From: Candidatus Anaerobiospirillum pullicola
GTDB taxonomy: Bacteria; Pseudomonadota; Gammaproteobacteria; Enterobacterales; Succinivibrionaceae
DNA length: 35,499 bases
Reading direction: 5' to 3'
Assembly: GCA_018884035.1 (NCBI GenBank)
Contig: JAHLFE010000203.1
Location: 1-35,499, forward strand
Part shown: in pieces, positions 8,477 to 16,576 of the stretch
Numbering within the stretch: position 1 is the first letter of the stretch
Layout of the letters: each line of letters begins with the position of its first letter
Program-made: the position numbers and the translations under genes
The notes under the pieces: model-generated
Databases searched by the model: none
The model's input: the letters and a program-made list of their open reading frames with translations, nothing else
Told to the model about the DNA's origin: nothing

Positions 8477-8516
8477 AAAAAAGGCAGCTCCCGCATCAAC
8501 TGCGGCTGCCTTTTTT
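8477..8516 (+). terminator. Intrinsic terminator after the lutB paralogue
   Basis: AAAAAAGGCAGC pairs with GCTGCCTTTTTT, extended by CCGCA/TGCGG around a short loop, and is followed by a run of six T. The A-tract on the other side makes it work on both strands, although the convergent nfsA ends more than 200 bases away. Confidence 0.9.
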
Positions 8517-8524
8517 AGTAGGTT

Positions 8525-8680
8525 AGGAACGACTTACTTAGATGACGGGATTTATGTCAATCATGTAGGCCACACCTTAAGGTAGGCTCAGGCTCACCTG
8601 CACCTTTTATCTCGAGGTGTAGGATGTTGCCAGCACTGCTCACTGCATCCGTCCGTTATGAGATAACTCATTCCTTACCT
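8525..8680 (+). repeat. Repeat family C, copy 1
   Basis: It is similar to 9621-9773 and 27221-27325 (same strand) and 25322-25452 (opposite strand). Shared blocks run in the same order: GGAACGACT, TTAGATGAC, TAGGCTCAGGCTC, CACCTTTTATCTCGAGGTG, GCCAGCACT and TATGAGATAACTCATTCCTTA. There is no open frame. It lies directly downstream of nfsA, and copy 2 lies directly upstream of it. Confidence 0.7.
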
Positions 8681-8743
8681 TGAGAGCAGCCACCTTTCGT
8701 GTTCGGCCGCTAACTGCCCTCCTTGCCAAAGCCCAAGGCTCTT

Positions 8744-9499
8744 TTAGAAAAACTCAAAGCCTTGCTTTTTTAAGTAGGCAATGATGCCAGCAGCATCACA
8801 GGTCATACCAGGCAGCATGACCTTTACCGAGTCAGTCCAAGTGGCGTCCTGCTGATTGTAGCGACGGCCCTTGTAGTACTGACGCATCTTTTCGTCATAC
8901 TGCGCCAGCTCCTCAGCATTGAACGGATCGTGGTATTCCTCGTCCATAAAGAGCCAGCTCTGTGGTAAGCGCGGCTTTTGCTCCTCGATGTACTCAGGAT
9001 CTGGCACACCTAAGCACAGCGCTAATAATGGGGCCACGCCCTGTGGCAGCTTTAAGAGCTCCGAGACAGCGGCAATGTTACGACGAAAGCCACCGACAAT
9101 CACACCACCTAAGCCCTGTGCCTCCGCCGCTACAAAGGCATTCTGGCAAGCGACCGTGCAGTCATTAAGACCAGTCATGATGAAATTGAAGCCATATGGT
9201 GGCTTGATGCCCGCCACGTGCTCAAGCTTGGTGACATCTAAGCAGAACACCAAGAAGTGCGAACAGTGGGCAATGTGCTGTTGCTCACCGGCTAAGTGCG
9301 CGATCTGCTCCAGCTTAGACCGATCCTGCACGGCAATCGTCGTCACTAATTGGAGAAAGCAGGAACTGGAGCTCTGGGCAATGGCAGCGTAGATTTGCTG
9401 CATTTGCTCAGGGGTGATCTTAGCGCCCGTAAACTTACGGATTGATTGGTGGTTTTTGAGCACCTCTAAGGTGTGCTGTGCCTTTTCCTCTACGCTCAT
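8744..9499 (-). CDS. nfsA: NfsA-type oxygen-insensitive nitroreductase (flavin reductase family)
   Basis: The 251-residue product is a cytoplasmic FMN-dependent, NADPH-preferring reductase of the NfsA/FRP group, which reduces nitro compounds and quinones by two-electron steps. It follows E. coli NfsA over its length: HQSIRKFT near the N-terminus, SSSSCFLQ, AAEAQGLGGVIVGGFRRN, LLKLPQGVAPLLALCLGVP and the LAQYDEKMRQYY segment. The frame opens eight codons earlier (9523), but AGAGGA four bases before ATG 9499 decides the start. It is a single gene flanked by direct copies of repeat C (8525-8680 and 9621-9773), with a run of TTAAGC hexamers just upstream. Nothing visible shows its regulation. Confidence 0.9.
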   Translation of the reverse strand: MSVEEKAQHTLEVLKNHQSIRKFTGAKITPEQMQQIYAAIAQSSSSCFLQLVTTIAVQDRSKLEQIAHLAGEQQHIAHCSHFLVFCLDVTKLEHVAGIKPPYGFNFIMTGLNDCTVACQNAFVAAEAQGLGGVIVGGFRRNIAAVSELLKLPQGVAPLLALCLGVPDPEYIEEQKPRLPQSWLFMDEEYHDPFNAEELAQYDEKMRQYYKGRRYNQQDATWTDSVKVMLPGMTCDAAGIIAYLKKQGFEFF

Positions 9500-9541
9500 G
9501 ATGTCCTCTCTTGTCTCGACCAAAACCGTTAGACCACATGC

Positions 9542-9565
9542 AGCTTAAGCTTAAGCTTAAGCTTA
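9542..9565. repeat. TTAAGC hexamer repeat upstream of nfsA
   Basis: Three and a half perfect copies of TTAAGC, followed by degenerate continuations to about 9593 (TTAAGCTCAAGCTCAAACTC), some 45 bases before the nfsA start. It falls in the leader or promoter of nfsA, so changes in copy number could alter expression. Confidence 0.8.
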
Positions 9566-9620
9566 GACTCACGATTAAGCTCAAGCTCAAACTCATCTCA
9601 AAGCAGCTGCTGCTCCTGCA

Positions 9621-9773
9621 GGGAACGACTGACTTAATAGATGACTGAGTTTAAGCCAGCGTGTGTGTCCCACCTAAAAGATAGGCTCAGGCTCGCCAGC
9701 ACCTTTCATCTTACGATGTGGCAAGTATCAGCACTCAACCTTGTATCCCTCACCTATGAGATCACTCCTTCCA
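9621..9773 (+). repeat. Repeat family C, copy 2
   Basis: Matches copy 1 (8525-8680) in the same orientation: GGAACGACT, ATAGATGACT, ATAGGCTCAGGCTCGCC, AGCACCTTTCATCTTACGATGTGG, TCAGCACTCA and ACCTATGAGATCACTCCTTCC. The rest of the nfsA-aroC gap (9774-9910) shows nothing else. Confidence 0.7.
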
Positions 9774-9910
9774 TGCAGCCCGCTGTGAGCGATTATCGCT
9801 CTAAAAGCACCACCCAGAGTGATTATGCGCAGCACCTGAGAAAATGTAACCGGCTCCATAATCAGCCGCACCAAGGCGCTGTGCTAAATGCTGCTTACTG
9901 CTACAAGGCT

Positions 9911-11014
9911 TTACACAGGGATGTGATACAGCTGTGCGCGATCCACACTGCCACACTGAGCCCGATCAAGCATAATGGCGTCCAAAATAGTTAAGGCCAG
10001 CATCGCCTCAGCAATCGGCACCGCGCGGATACCCACGCAGGGATCGTGGCGGCCCTTTGTTACCAGCTCAGGGATATCGTGCCCAAACTTATCGACCGAG
10101 GCACCAGGGCTTAAGATCGAGGATGTTGGCTTAAAGGCCATACGCACGCGGATATCCTGCCCCGTGGCGATGCCACCTAAAATGCCACCGCTGTGATTGC
10201 TGGCAAAGCCCTCATGGCTCATAAGGTCACGTGCTTGCGTACCGCGCATCGCCGCCATGGCAAAGCCATCACCAATCTCGACGCCCTTCACGGCATTAAT
10301 GCTCATCATGGCATGGGCAATAGTAGCGTCTAAGCGCGCAAAGATAGGACTACCAGTGCCTACAGGCACGCCATGGGCGCGCACTTCAACCACCGCACCG
10401 CAGGAGTCGTGCTCCTGACGAATCTGATCGATGTACGCCTCTAACTGCTGCAGCATCTCTGGCGAGCCGTCAGCAAAGTTAAAAGGATTCTCTAAAGCAG
10501 CCTTAGGGTCGTACTTATCAGTGCTAATGGTGCCAATGGCGGTAACGCAGCCACTTACATGTACGCCAAAGAGTTGGGCTAAGACCGCTTTGGCCACAGC
10601 ACCGGCAGCAACGCGCATAGCCGTTTCACGGGCCGAGGCACGGCCGCCACCACGGTAGTCACGGATACCGTACTTAACAAGGTAGGTGTAATCGGCGTGG
10701 CCTGGACGAAAGGAGTTCATGATATCAGCGTAATCTTGCGAGCGCTGTGAGGTGTTCTCGATCATGAGGCCGATAGGCGTACCGGTGGTTTTGCCCTCAA
10801 AGACGCCTGAAAGGATTTGCACGGCGTCAGCTTCGTTTCGCGGGGTGCCAAAGCGGGTACTGCCTGGGCGGCGGCGGTCTAAATCCTTTTGGATATCATC
10901 GACGCTGATAGTAACACCTGGTGGGCAATTATCGATAATGCAGGCTAAAGCTTTGCCGTGAGACTCACCGCAGGTGGTGACGGTAAAGATGTCACCAAAA
11001 GTATTGGCACCCAT
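9911..11014 (-). CDS. aroC: Chorismate synthase
   Basis: AroC catalyses the last shikimate-pathway step, the FMN-dependent conversion of 5-enolpyruvylshikimate 3-phosphate to chorismate, in the cytoplasm. The 367-residue length is typical (E. coli 361). The family signatures are all present: GESHGKAL near residue 16, [20 protein letters not shown] near residue 125, and [11 protein letters not shown] near residue 265. An AGGA about ten bases upstream supports ATG 11014. In E. coli aroC directly follows prmB; here prmB is also upstream on the same strand, but nearly 980 bases of repeat-bearing DNA separate them, so aroC probably needs its own promoter. Confidence 0.97.
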   Translation of the reverse strand: MGANTFGDIFTVTTCGESHGKALACIIDNCPPGVTISVDDIQKDLDRRRPGSTRFGTPRNEADAVQILSGVFEGKTTGTPIGLMIENTSQRSQDYADIMNSFRPGHADYTYLVKYGIRDYRGGGRASARETAMRVAAGAVAKAVLAQLFGVHVSGCVTAIGTISTDKYDPKAALENPFNFADGSPEMLQQLEAYIDQIRQEHDSCGAVVEVRAHGVPVGTGSPIFARLDATIAHAMMSINAVKGVEIGDGFAMAAMRGTQARDLMSHEGFASNHSGGILGGIATGQDIRVRMAFKPTSSILSPGASVDKFGHDIPELVTKGRHDPCVGIRAVPIAEAMLALTILDAIMLDRAQCGSVDRAQLYHIPV

Positions 11015-11094
11015 TGTTGTTTCGTCCTAAGAAAACCGTGTCGTGGTAGTGGTGGAGGCGGGGCGGAGATGATCTGGGAATGTTCCCCAGATGC

Positions 11095-11113
11095 TAGTAG
11101 TAGTAGTAGTAGT
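11095..11113. repeat. TAG/AGT triplet microsatellite upstream of aroC
   Basis: Six uninterrupted TAG units, about 80 bases upstream of the aroC start on the opposite strand, within the likely aroC promoter or leader region. A related GGTAGTGGTGG run lies at 11044-11058. Confidence 0.85.
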
Positions 11114-11232
11114 TTACAAGGCGGAGCGCCCTGAGCGCAGGGATGGTGCTTAGCAGTGCAGAAAAGTAGCTGGGGAGAGATAGCGCAAGTTTGGTCATGG
11201 CAGCAGACGCGGAAAACTGCCCTCAGAGCTAC

Positions 11233-11369
11233 GGCTCTACTCAGAGTTTGGTGGATACCAAAAAGCAGCAGCGCCCTGCGATCCAGCATGGCCCCCCATG
11301 TGATGGCGTTTTGCGTGACCAACTTTGGAGTAGTGTTGGTGCCCTATCCACCAAACTCTGAGGAGAGCC
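11233..11369 (+). mobile_element. Repeat family A, copy 2: intact MITE-like element between prmB and aroC
   Basis: A 137-bp element. Its ends form an inverted repeat of 25 bases with one mismatch (left end GGCTCTACTCAGAGTTTGG..., right end ...CCAAACTCTGAGGAGAGCC). It is bounded by the direct repeat AGAGCTAC at 11225-11232 and 11370-11377, a probable 8-bp target site duplication (9 bp if the ambiguous C is counted). It has no transposase. The GGCTCT ends and 8-bp duplication recall ISL3-family insertion sequences; that link is inference from known family features, not a match. Confidence 0.82.
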
Positions 11370-11377
11370 AGAGCTAC

Positions 11378-11992
11378 AAGGCACACAGTCACAGGAGAGT
11401 AGCCAAAGGAGGTAATCAGGTGTTTTACCCTGAGAGCAAGTGTTTGCTGCGGCTCTACTCTTGAGATAAGCCGTCGTCAGGCACTTTTTAGGTTGCCTAC
11501 AGGCACTGGGCACAGTGCATAGCTTGGCGCAGCCATATTAAGCTGAAACGCCGCACCGCATCTCTGCTGTGGGCCCATTAGAGTGATCGAGTAGTAACCA
11601 CGTCCTGATAGAACCTGTAGACAGCAGCACAGGAGCCCTGCCCTACTACTAACATGCGGCGTGCACTCCGGCACAAGCCCAAACGTGTTACCCCTAAGGA
11701 TCATGCTCAGCTCCGCACAAGTGACGACCTCAAGGGGCAAGCGGCGCTAGCGCGCCTTTAACTCAAGGTGAGACTGCGGAGCAACAGCTACCTACTTACC
11801 TACCGCTCTACTTTCACGGTGGTAAAACGTAGCCCCAAGGCATCATGATGTGAGCTGGCAGGCTGGGATGGCCTCACTACTCACCGAGCTTTGTCCTGTA
11901 CCCTCAAGGGGATTGCCGTATCTTGTCCCGAGATGAGAACTTCACCTACACCTACTTTGCAGTTAATGACGCTCAACCTTGCGGTGTAAGCA
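11378..11992. other. Spacer between repeat A and prmB, no gene seen
   Basis: No frame here has both a ribosome binding site and a recognisable product. A GGCTCTACTC sequence at 11452-11461 resembles the outer end of family A but is not followed by the rest of the terminal repeat. The sequence downstream of prmB has no clear terminator. Confidence 0.45.
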
Positions 11993-13216
11993 CTATTGCG
12001 CCATAGCGTCGTTCTTGTTATCTGGCATTTGCGCCGCAAAAGCAGGAGCGCAAATCTCCAGCTGGTCAGCAGTAAGCAAAAACACGCCACTACCGCCTTT
12101 TTTCAAGTCAATGAAGAGGAAAGGCACATTAGGATAGGTCTCAATGAGGTTCTCCTCAGTGTTACCCACCTCCACAATAAGCACACCATCATCAGTTAAG
12201 TAATCACGTGCCTGCGCCAAAATCCGCCGCACGCAATCTAAACCGTCAGCACCAGAGCCTAAGGCTAACGCTGGCTCACGATGGTACTCATCAGGCATGT
12301 CCGCCAAATCCTGCGCATTTACGTATGGCGGATTGGCCACAATCAAATCGTAGCGAATTCCCTCAGGTAAGGATGAGAACAGATCGCTCTTAATCGGCAC
12401 CACGATGTTTTCTAAATCGTAGGCCTCAATGTTGTGCTGCGCCACCTCTAAGGCATCATCACTGATGTCCACAGCGTCCACTTCGCACTCGCCATCAAAC
12501 TGCAGCGCAATGGCAATAGCAATACAGCCCGAGCCCGTGCACATGTCTAACACCCGCTCTGGCGCCTTTGTCAGGTATGGGCGAAATTCATTATCAATGA
12601 GCTCGGCAATTGGCGAGCGCGGAATAATGACACGGCGGTCAACATAGAACTGATGTCCCGCAAAGAACGCGCGGTGCGTCAGGTATGGGGTAGGAATACG
12701 CAGCTTGGTGCGCGCAATCGCCATCTTAGCAATGAGCTCACGCTCAGCGCGCGTCAGACGCGAGTTTAAGGTCGAATCATCGCATGGCGGCTGTAAGAAC
12801 ATAACCGCCTGTACCAGCTCTAAGGCCTCATCCCAATAGTTGTCGGTGCCATGCCCCACATACACGCCATGCATGGAAAAGAGGGTCACAAGGTAGCGCA
12901 CCACGTCTTGTACCGTATAGAGCTCCTCGGTCAGAGCTGAGATAATCTGCGCACTATCAGGCAAGTGGTAAAAGGAATCATCGAGGCTCTGCGTGACCTT
13001 ATTGAGCAGCTCCTCAGAGACGAGGTCGTCTCCATCTGCGATGTCTTGCATAAAGTCATCAGCAGCCATGGCCTCATCTTGCGTGCTTGCTGACAGCTTC
13101 TCGTGCAGGCCCTGAGGCACCTCTGCTTCGTTATTGCCCTCACGCTCTTGCGTATGGGTGACAGCCTCAGCGCTGCTACCCTCGTCTAAGTCCTTCCACA
13201 AATTATCGTCGCTCAT
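11993..13216 (-). CDS. prmB: Ribosomal protein L3 glutamine N5-methyltransferase
   Basis: PrmB methylates a glutamine of ribosomal protein uL3 using S-adenosylmethionine. From about residue 94 it follows E. coli PrmB closely: YVGHGTDNYWDEA, FFAGHQFYVDRRVIIPRSPI, the SAM-binding DMCTGSGCIAIA, and the catalytic NPPYVNAQ motif that holds the glutamine. The first 90 residues are an acidic, low-complexity extension with no counterpart in the E. coli protein (310 residues). The frame opens at a GTG (13226-13228), four codons before the ATG used here; neither has a good ribosome binding site, so the start is not settled. The extension is in frame with no break. A terminator lies upstream, after ytfK, so prmB has its own promoter. 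Confidence 0.93.
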   Translation of the reverse strand: MSDDNLWKDLDEGSSAEAVTHTQEREGNNEAEVPQGLHEKLSASTQDEAMAADDFMQDIADGDDLVSEELLNKVTQSLDDSFYHLPDSAQIISALTEELYTVQDVVRYLVTLFSMHGVYVGHGTDNYWDEALELVQAVMFLQPPCDDSTLNSRLTRAERELIAKMAIARTKLRIPTPYLTHRAFFAGHQFYVDRRVIIPRSPIAELIDNEFRPYLTKAPERVLDMCTGSGCIAIAIALQFDGECEVDAVDISDDALEVAQHNIEAYDLENIVVPIKSDLFSSLPEGIRYDLIVANPPYVNAQDLADMPDEYHREPALALGSGADGLDCVRRILAQARDYLTDDGVLIVEVGNTEENLIETYPNVPFLFIDLKKGGSGVFLLTADQLEICAPAFAAQMPDNKNDAMAQ

Positions 13217-13300
13217 AGCTCTACACACTACAAAGGATCATGGCCGGTGCGGCCACGCTTGTCGGCTCTAAAGATAGCACACTTACCCGCTAAAAACGAC

Positions 13301-13336
13301 AAAACCCCAGCAGCATGTGAACTGTTGGGGTTTTTT
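13301..13336 (-). terminator. Intrinsic terminator between ytfK and prmB
   Basis: AAAACCCCAGCAG pairs with CTGTTGGGGTTTT (13 pairs, one G-T) around the loop CATGTGAA. It has A/T runs on both sides, so it can act on either strand; for the - strand genes it ends ytfK transcription. Confidence 0.85.
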
Positions 13337-13477
13337 GCAGACAAATAATAAGGATAATCCAGCGCAACCACTGCTCGCCCAACACTCAGGGGAACAGGCG
13401 GCTGTTTGACCCGCGCCTTCTTCTGTTGGTACTTCGCTACGTTGATATAGGTTGTTCGCCGCAACGGGCGCTCGTGG

Positions 13478-13705
13478 TTACTGATAGCGAAGATTGGTAG
13501 GACGGGAACGGACTAAGAAAGTGGCGATGATCTTGTTCACTTCACGCGCGACCTGTCGCTCGATCGGGGTGGAGTTTTCATTCACAACGACCTTTCCTCC
13601 GTCGAACTTGAAAACGCCTTGCTCGGCGATCTCAAATTGGCCCTTGAAGAAAGACGCAACATGCTTAGCAATGAGTCGTGGCGCATAGATCTTGAAAAGA
13701 CGCAT
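13478..13705 (-). CDS. ytfK: YtfK (DUF1107 family), SpoT-stimulating small protein
   Basis: The 75-residue product fits E. coli YtfK (68 residues) over its length: the start MRLFKIYAPRLIAKHV against MKIFQRYNPLQVAKYV, then FKGQFEI, GVFKFDGGKV and a conserved EVNK near the C-terminus. E. coli YtfK binds SpoT and tips it toward (p)ppGpp synthesis under fatty-acid or phosphate stress; that is known for the E. coli protein and is inferred here. AAGGAGT lies about 13 bases before the ATG, which is longer than usual. A terminator follows at 13301-13336. The match is from memory of the E. coli sequence. Confidence 0.82.
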   Translation of the reverse strand: MRLFKIYAPRLIAKHVASFFKGQFEIAEQGVFKFDGGKVVVNENSTPIERQVAREVNKIIATFLVRSRPTNLRYQ

Positions 13706-14443
13706 AACGCAGCGAATTACTCCTTACACAACCTAGGTTTGTTTGCTTGATGGCTGTAAAACCATCATAATGCATCTTCATTAAAAAGACATTAGGCAGA
13801 AGTGAAAATCTGCCGCAAATACGGCTGCAAAAGCGCGAATTGTGAGCTAGATTCGATTTTTAGATCTATACCACCCTGCGGGAATGAGAAATTTGTGCAC
13901 TTTTGGCAGAGGTGTATGTTTACCGTAGAACGCGCAAAATGGCTAGGTTCAGCATGGACGAAAGCTGATAAATAAGGGAAAACAATGGGAACTAGCTAAG
14001 GCAGGATGGGCACCATATGGAGTGCCGACTGCACTCTAAGGGGTAAGCGGGCGCTGGAGTGGACACAAAGACAAGGCAGGAGCACAAACTCACGCGTGCA
14101 CGGACACAAGCGAGGTACTAACTACACTACCTACTAAGGGCGCAGTGGATTGCAGCGAACGCAGCACTAAAAGGACAGGGCTGGAAGGAGAGCGCGGGGC
14201 GGGGCAGCAACGCAAAGAGGCGAGCATGACGAGGATATGGGAACAGGATGGCTACAAGAACATCAACTACAGGTAGGATACGCGTTGGCGTGCAAACGGC
14301 ACAGGACACAGAACCTTACTCTAAGCACAGCAGCGTACTGCGTGCACCCTGCAGCAGACACAGAGTCCACTTCTCGTGAGCACACACGCTACCTTGCAGA
14401 CAGACAGACAGGTAACTGCAAGAGGCTGCCTACAAGCTAAAGG
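13706..14443. other. ytfK upstream region and spacer, with a small dyad
   Basis: The 130 bases next to ytfK are AT-richer and carry TGATGG-N8-CCATCA (13748-13767) beside TATGAT on the - strand (13769-13774 region), which may be part of the ytfK promoter or an operator. The rest, to the end of sixA, has short frames on both strands without ribosome binding sites or recognisable products. Confidence 0.4.
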
Positions 14444-15235
14444 TTATAGGCTATAGGCGGGATAAGATTCGAGACGCGGCACCGCCGTACTCTTGCTGCC
14501 GCTGCTCTTTTTGTGGGTAGCAGCCGATAACTGCGCTAACACGCGCTGGGAGTGCAGCATAGGCTTTTTCGTGTTGCTGGTAAGCACTGTTACCTGATCG
14601 GCACTTGGCTCCGCTACATGGCGCGTAATCCCTTGTACCGAGGTATAGGCGCTCAGCATATTGGCCGCATGTGGCCATAAAGCCACTCCCGCCGCACCTG
14701 CTGACGCCGCCACTGCAGCCGCCGCTGCTGTTGGTACCTTGATGGTATTAGTAGGAATCGCTTGCAGCTTTAGCTCACGATTGGCCGTAAGAAATTGACT
14801 GGGCACAAAAGCTTGTCCGTGGCCCTTACTCTCTAAAATTAAGGCACCTGCCGTAAAGAAGGTGGGCAGCTCTAACTCACGCTGGCAAAAGGCGGTGCTT
14901 AAGCACACCACCTGTGGAATGTGCGACACCAAAAGCACGGTGTCATTCTCCTCGCAGATACTCTCAATGTAATCTACAGCAAGGTCAGTGTTGCCATAAG
15001 GTGCGAGCTCATTTAACACCTGCACTGGTGGTACCTCACGACCGCGCAACAGGTCGTGCACGATGTTGGCTGTCTGCAAAGCTCTCGTCTTGGAGGAGCA
15101 AAAGATCTTGGTGATGTGAAAAGCGCTGGCCAGCTTGAGGCCAGTTAAGCGTGCTTCCTGCTCGCCCTTAGCGCTTAATACGCGCTCGGCGCCCTTAAAC
15201 ACAGCATCGCCATGGCGCATGATTATGACTTGCAT
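14444..15235 (-). CDS. sixA: SixA-type phosphohistidine phosphatase with long C-terminal tail
   Basis: SixA is a cytoplasmic histidine phosphatase that removes phosphate from phosphohistidine proteins (ArcB HPt domain and the nitrogen phosphotransferase protein NPr in E. coli). The start MQVIIMRHGDA is nearly identical to E. coli SixA and holds the catalytic RHG; SSKTRALQTA and VSHIPQV supply the other conserved positions. The core ends near residue 155, close to the 161 residues of E. coli SixA. A further 105-110 residues form an Ala-rich run (TAAAAAVAASAGAAG) and a Ser/Thr/Lys-rich tail of unknown role. The frame opens three codons earlier at a GTG; ATG 15235 matches the family and has GGGGTG upstream. 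Confidence 0.9.
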   Translation of the reverse strand: MQVIIMRHGDAVFKGAERVLSAKGEQEARLTGLKLASAFHITKIFCSSKTRALQTANIVHDLLRGREVPPVQVLNELAPYGNTDLAVDYIESICEENDTVLLVSHIPQVVCLSTAFCQRELELPTFFTAGALILESKGHGQAFVPSQFLTANRELKLQAIPTNTIKVPTAAAAAVAASAGAAGVALWPHAANMLSAYTSVQGITRHVAEPSADQVTVLTSNTKKPMLHSQRVLAQLSAATHKKSSGSKSTAVPRLESYPAYSL

Positions 15236-16360
15236 CACCGTCACCCCAACAGTCGTTGCTACCTTGTGGGCCTTAACCTACTATCCTTGCAGGTTGTGAC
15301 CATCACAACTTGAGCTTCTGGCGCGAATCTCAATCACAGGTAGGCTGACTCTTTTTCTTTCTTCCTTGTGACCGGTCTTAAGCGCAGATGTCGTTCCTTA
15401 CCGCCCACAGAAGCAGCTACACATACTCACAAGAGCGTGCACGTACCCCCTAATCTTCCCACCTGTCAGCTAGACAGCGCAGGCGCCAGCGTGGGCACGC
15501 CCACAAACATGCGGTTTAAGCTTAAGCGCAGCCCCCTTTTGAGACCGTGCGCCGCTAACGCCACATATTCATGCGTAAAAAAAGAGAAAATGGCTTATTT
15601 AAGCCAAAAAACCAATGTGACCCGTAACATTCGAGTGCAAATAAAAGGCGCCAATGGCACCTCAAAAAAGCAATACCAATGCATTATCTCTAGCTGGTGG
15701 CAACTGCCTTTGCGCGTCTTTATGCCCGTGGTGCAGGGGCGCAGAGACAATACCACTTTCGCTACAGGTTAATTTTAAGCAAAGAGGCCCTCACAAAGCT
15801 ATGCCCTGCTTTCACTTTATTGACCGAGCTCACAAAGTATTACAGCCTTAGTGCTGCTAATGATTCATATTTCACAAAAATGACAGTAAGCTAACGATGT
15901 TTGTTTCAAAATGTGCAATATTTTATGCACCATAATGATGCACAACATCGCCTCTCAGAGGGAAGACGGTGTGCATGTTGTGTCATGCAGAGGCAGCGAT
16001 TAGATGCGGCATATGACGCAAAGTATGACTCCCCCTTAGTGGATGTCAGCATTTGCTCAAGCAAGGCAAAACAGCTCTATCTGCGGGATGGTTACTTCTT
16101 GCTAACACCAGTAGTGTGGTGCTGCTCTGCCATCTGGCAGTGGGTTCGCATTTATTTTTCCTGATAAATAAGCTGTTTCTGCTGTACGTCCCTAAATGAT
16201 AGCCACCACATTAAAGCTTGAGATGGGGGCATCCCCAGCTTTAAGGCTAGCGCTTTAACCTTGAGGGTTAGTCGTCTGTCGATCCACTCTAAGGTAATAG
16301 CCGTATCTTAGAGGTTTGAGAAAAATCAGCCTCAACTTCTCGATGTCAGCTGGCAATGGG
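15236..16360. other. 1.1-kb stretch without a recognisable gene
   Basis: From 15560 to 15900 the base composition resembles decayed coding sequence: overlapping + strand frames carry on from one another (from ATG 15590, then frames to 15851 and 15894), as a frameshifted relic would. I cannot name the parent. A near-palindrome lies at 15591-15606. Between 15901 and 15990 there are imperfect inverted sequences (ATGATGCACAACAT against ATGTTGTGTCAT). Nothing else is supported. Confidence 0.4.
15591..15606. repeat. Near-perfect palindrome TGGCTTATTTAAGCCA
   Basis: Seven-base arms, TGGCTTA and TAAGCCA, around TT. The same arms occur in the perfect palindrome at 254-271, and the core GCTTATTTAAGC recurs near 31207-31218 upstream of pflB. 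All three are outside genes. Confidence 0.6.
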
Positions 16361-16422
16361 GTGTTGTTGTTGTTGTTGTCGTTGTTGTTGTTAGTTGTTG
16401 TTGTTGTTAGTTGTTGTTGTGT
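16361..16422. repeat. TTG triplet microsatellite downstream of the first GGDEF gene
   Basis: About 60 bases of GTT/TTG units with three single-unit interruptions (GTC, TTA, TTA). It lies some 155 bases beyond the end of the GGDEF gene at 16577-18955, outside any supported gene. Confidence 0.9.
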
Positions 16423-16576
16423 TTAGTCTAACCTTGCCCGATCACAGCACTGTCCAGTGAGACTAACTTGAGGAGAGATGCAGTGGGCTCCATTCCTATT
16501 ACATACAGAGTGGTGCGCCACCAGTAGCAATGACGATGTCAACGCCATCCTTGCCTGCGCAGCTTGACACAGGCTC

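Noticed and set aside
13228-13464. 78-residue - strand open frame between ytfK and prmB
   Set aside because: It runs straight through the strong terminator at 13301-13336, overlaps the prmB start and resembles no family.
15368-15772. 134-residue + strand open frame
   Set aside because: No ribosome binding site and no recognisable domain; the segment from 15590 starts like a transposase N-terminus (MAYLSQKTN) but the rest does not follow one. Kept only as a possible coding relic.
15901-16164. 87-residue + strand open frame, Cys-rich
   Set aside because: Begins at a TTG without a ribosome binding site, has odd composition and lies over imperfect inverted repeats.
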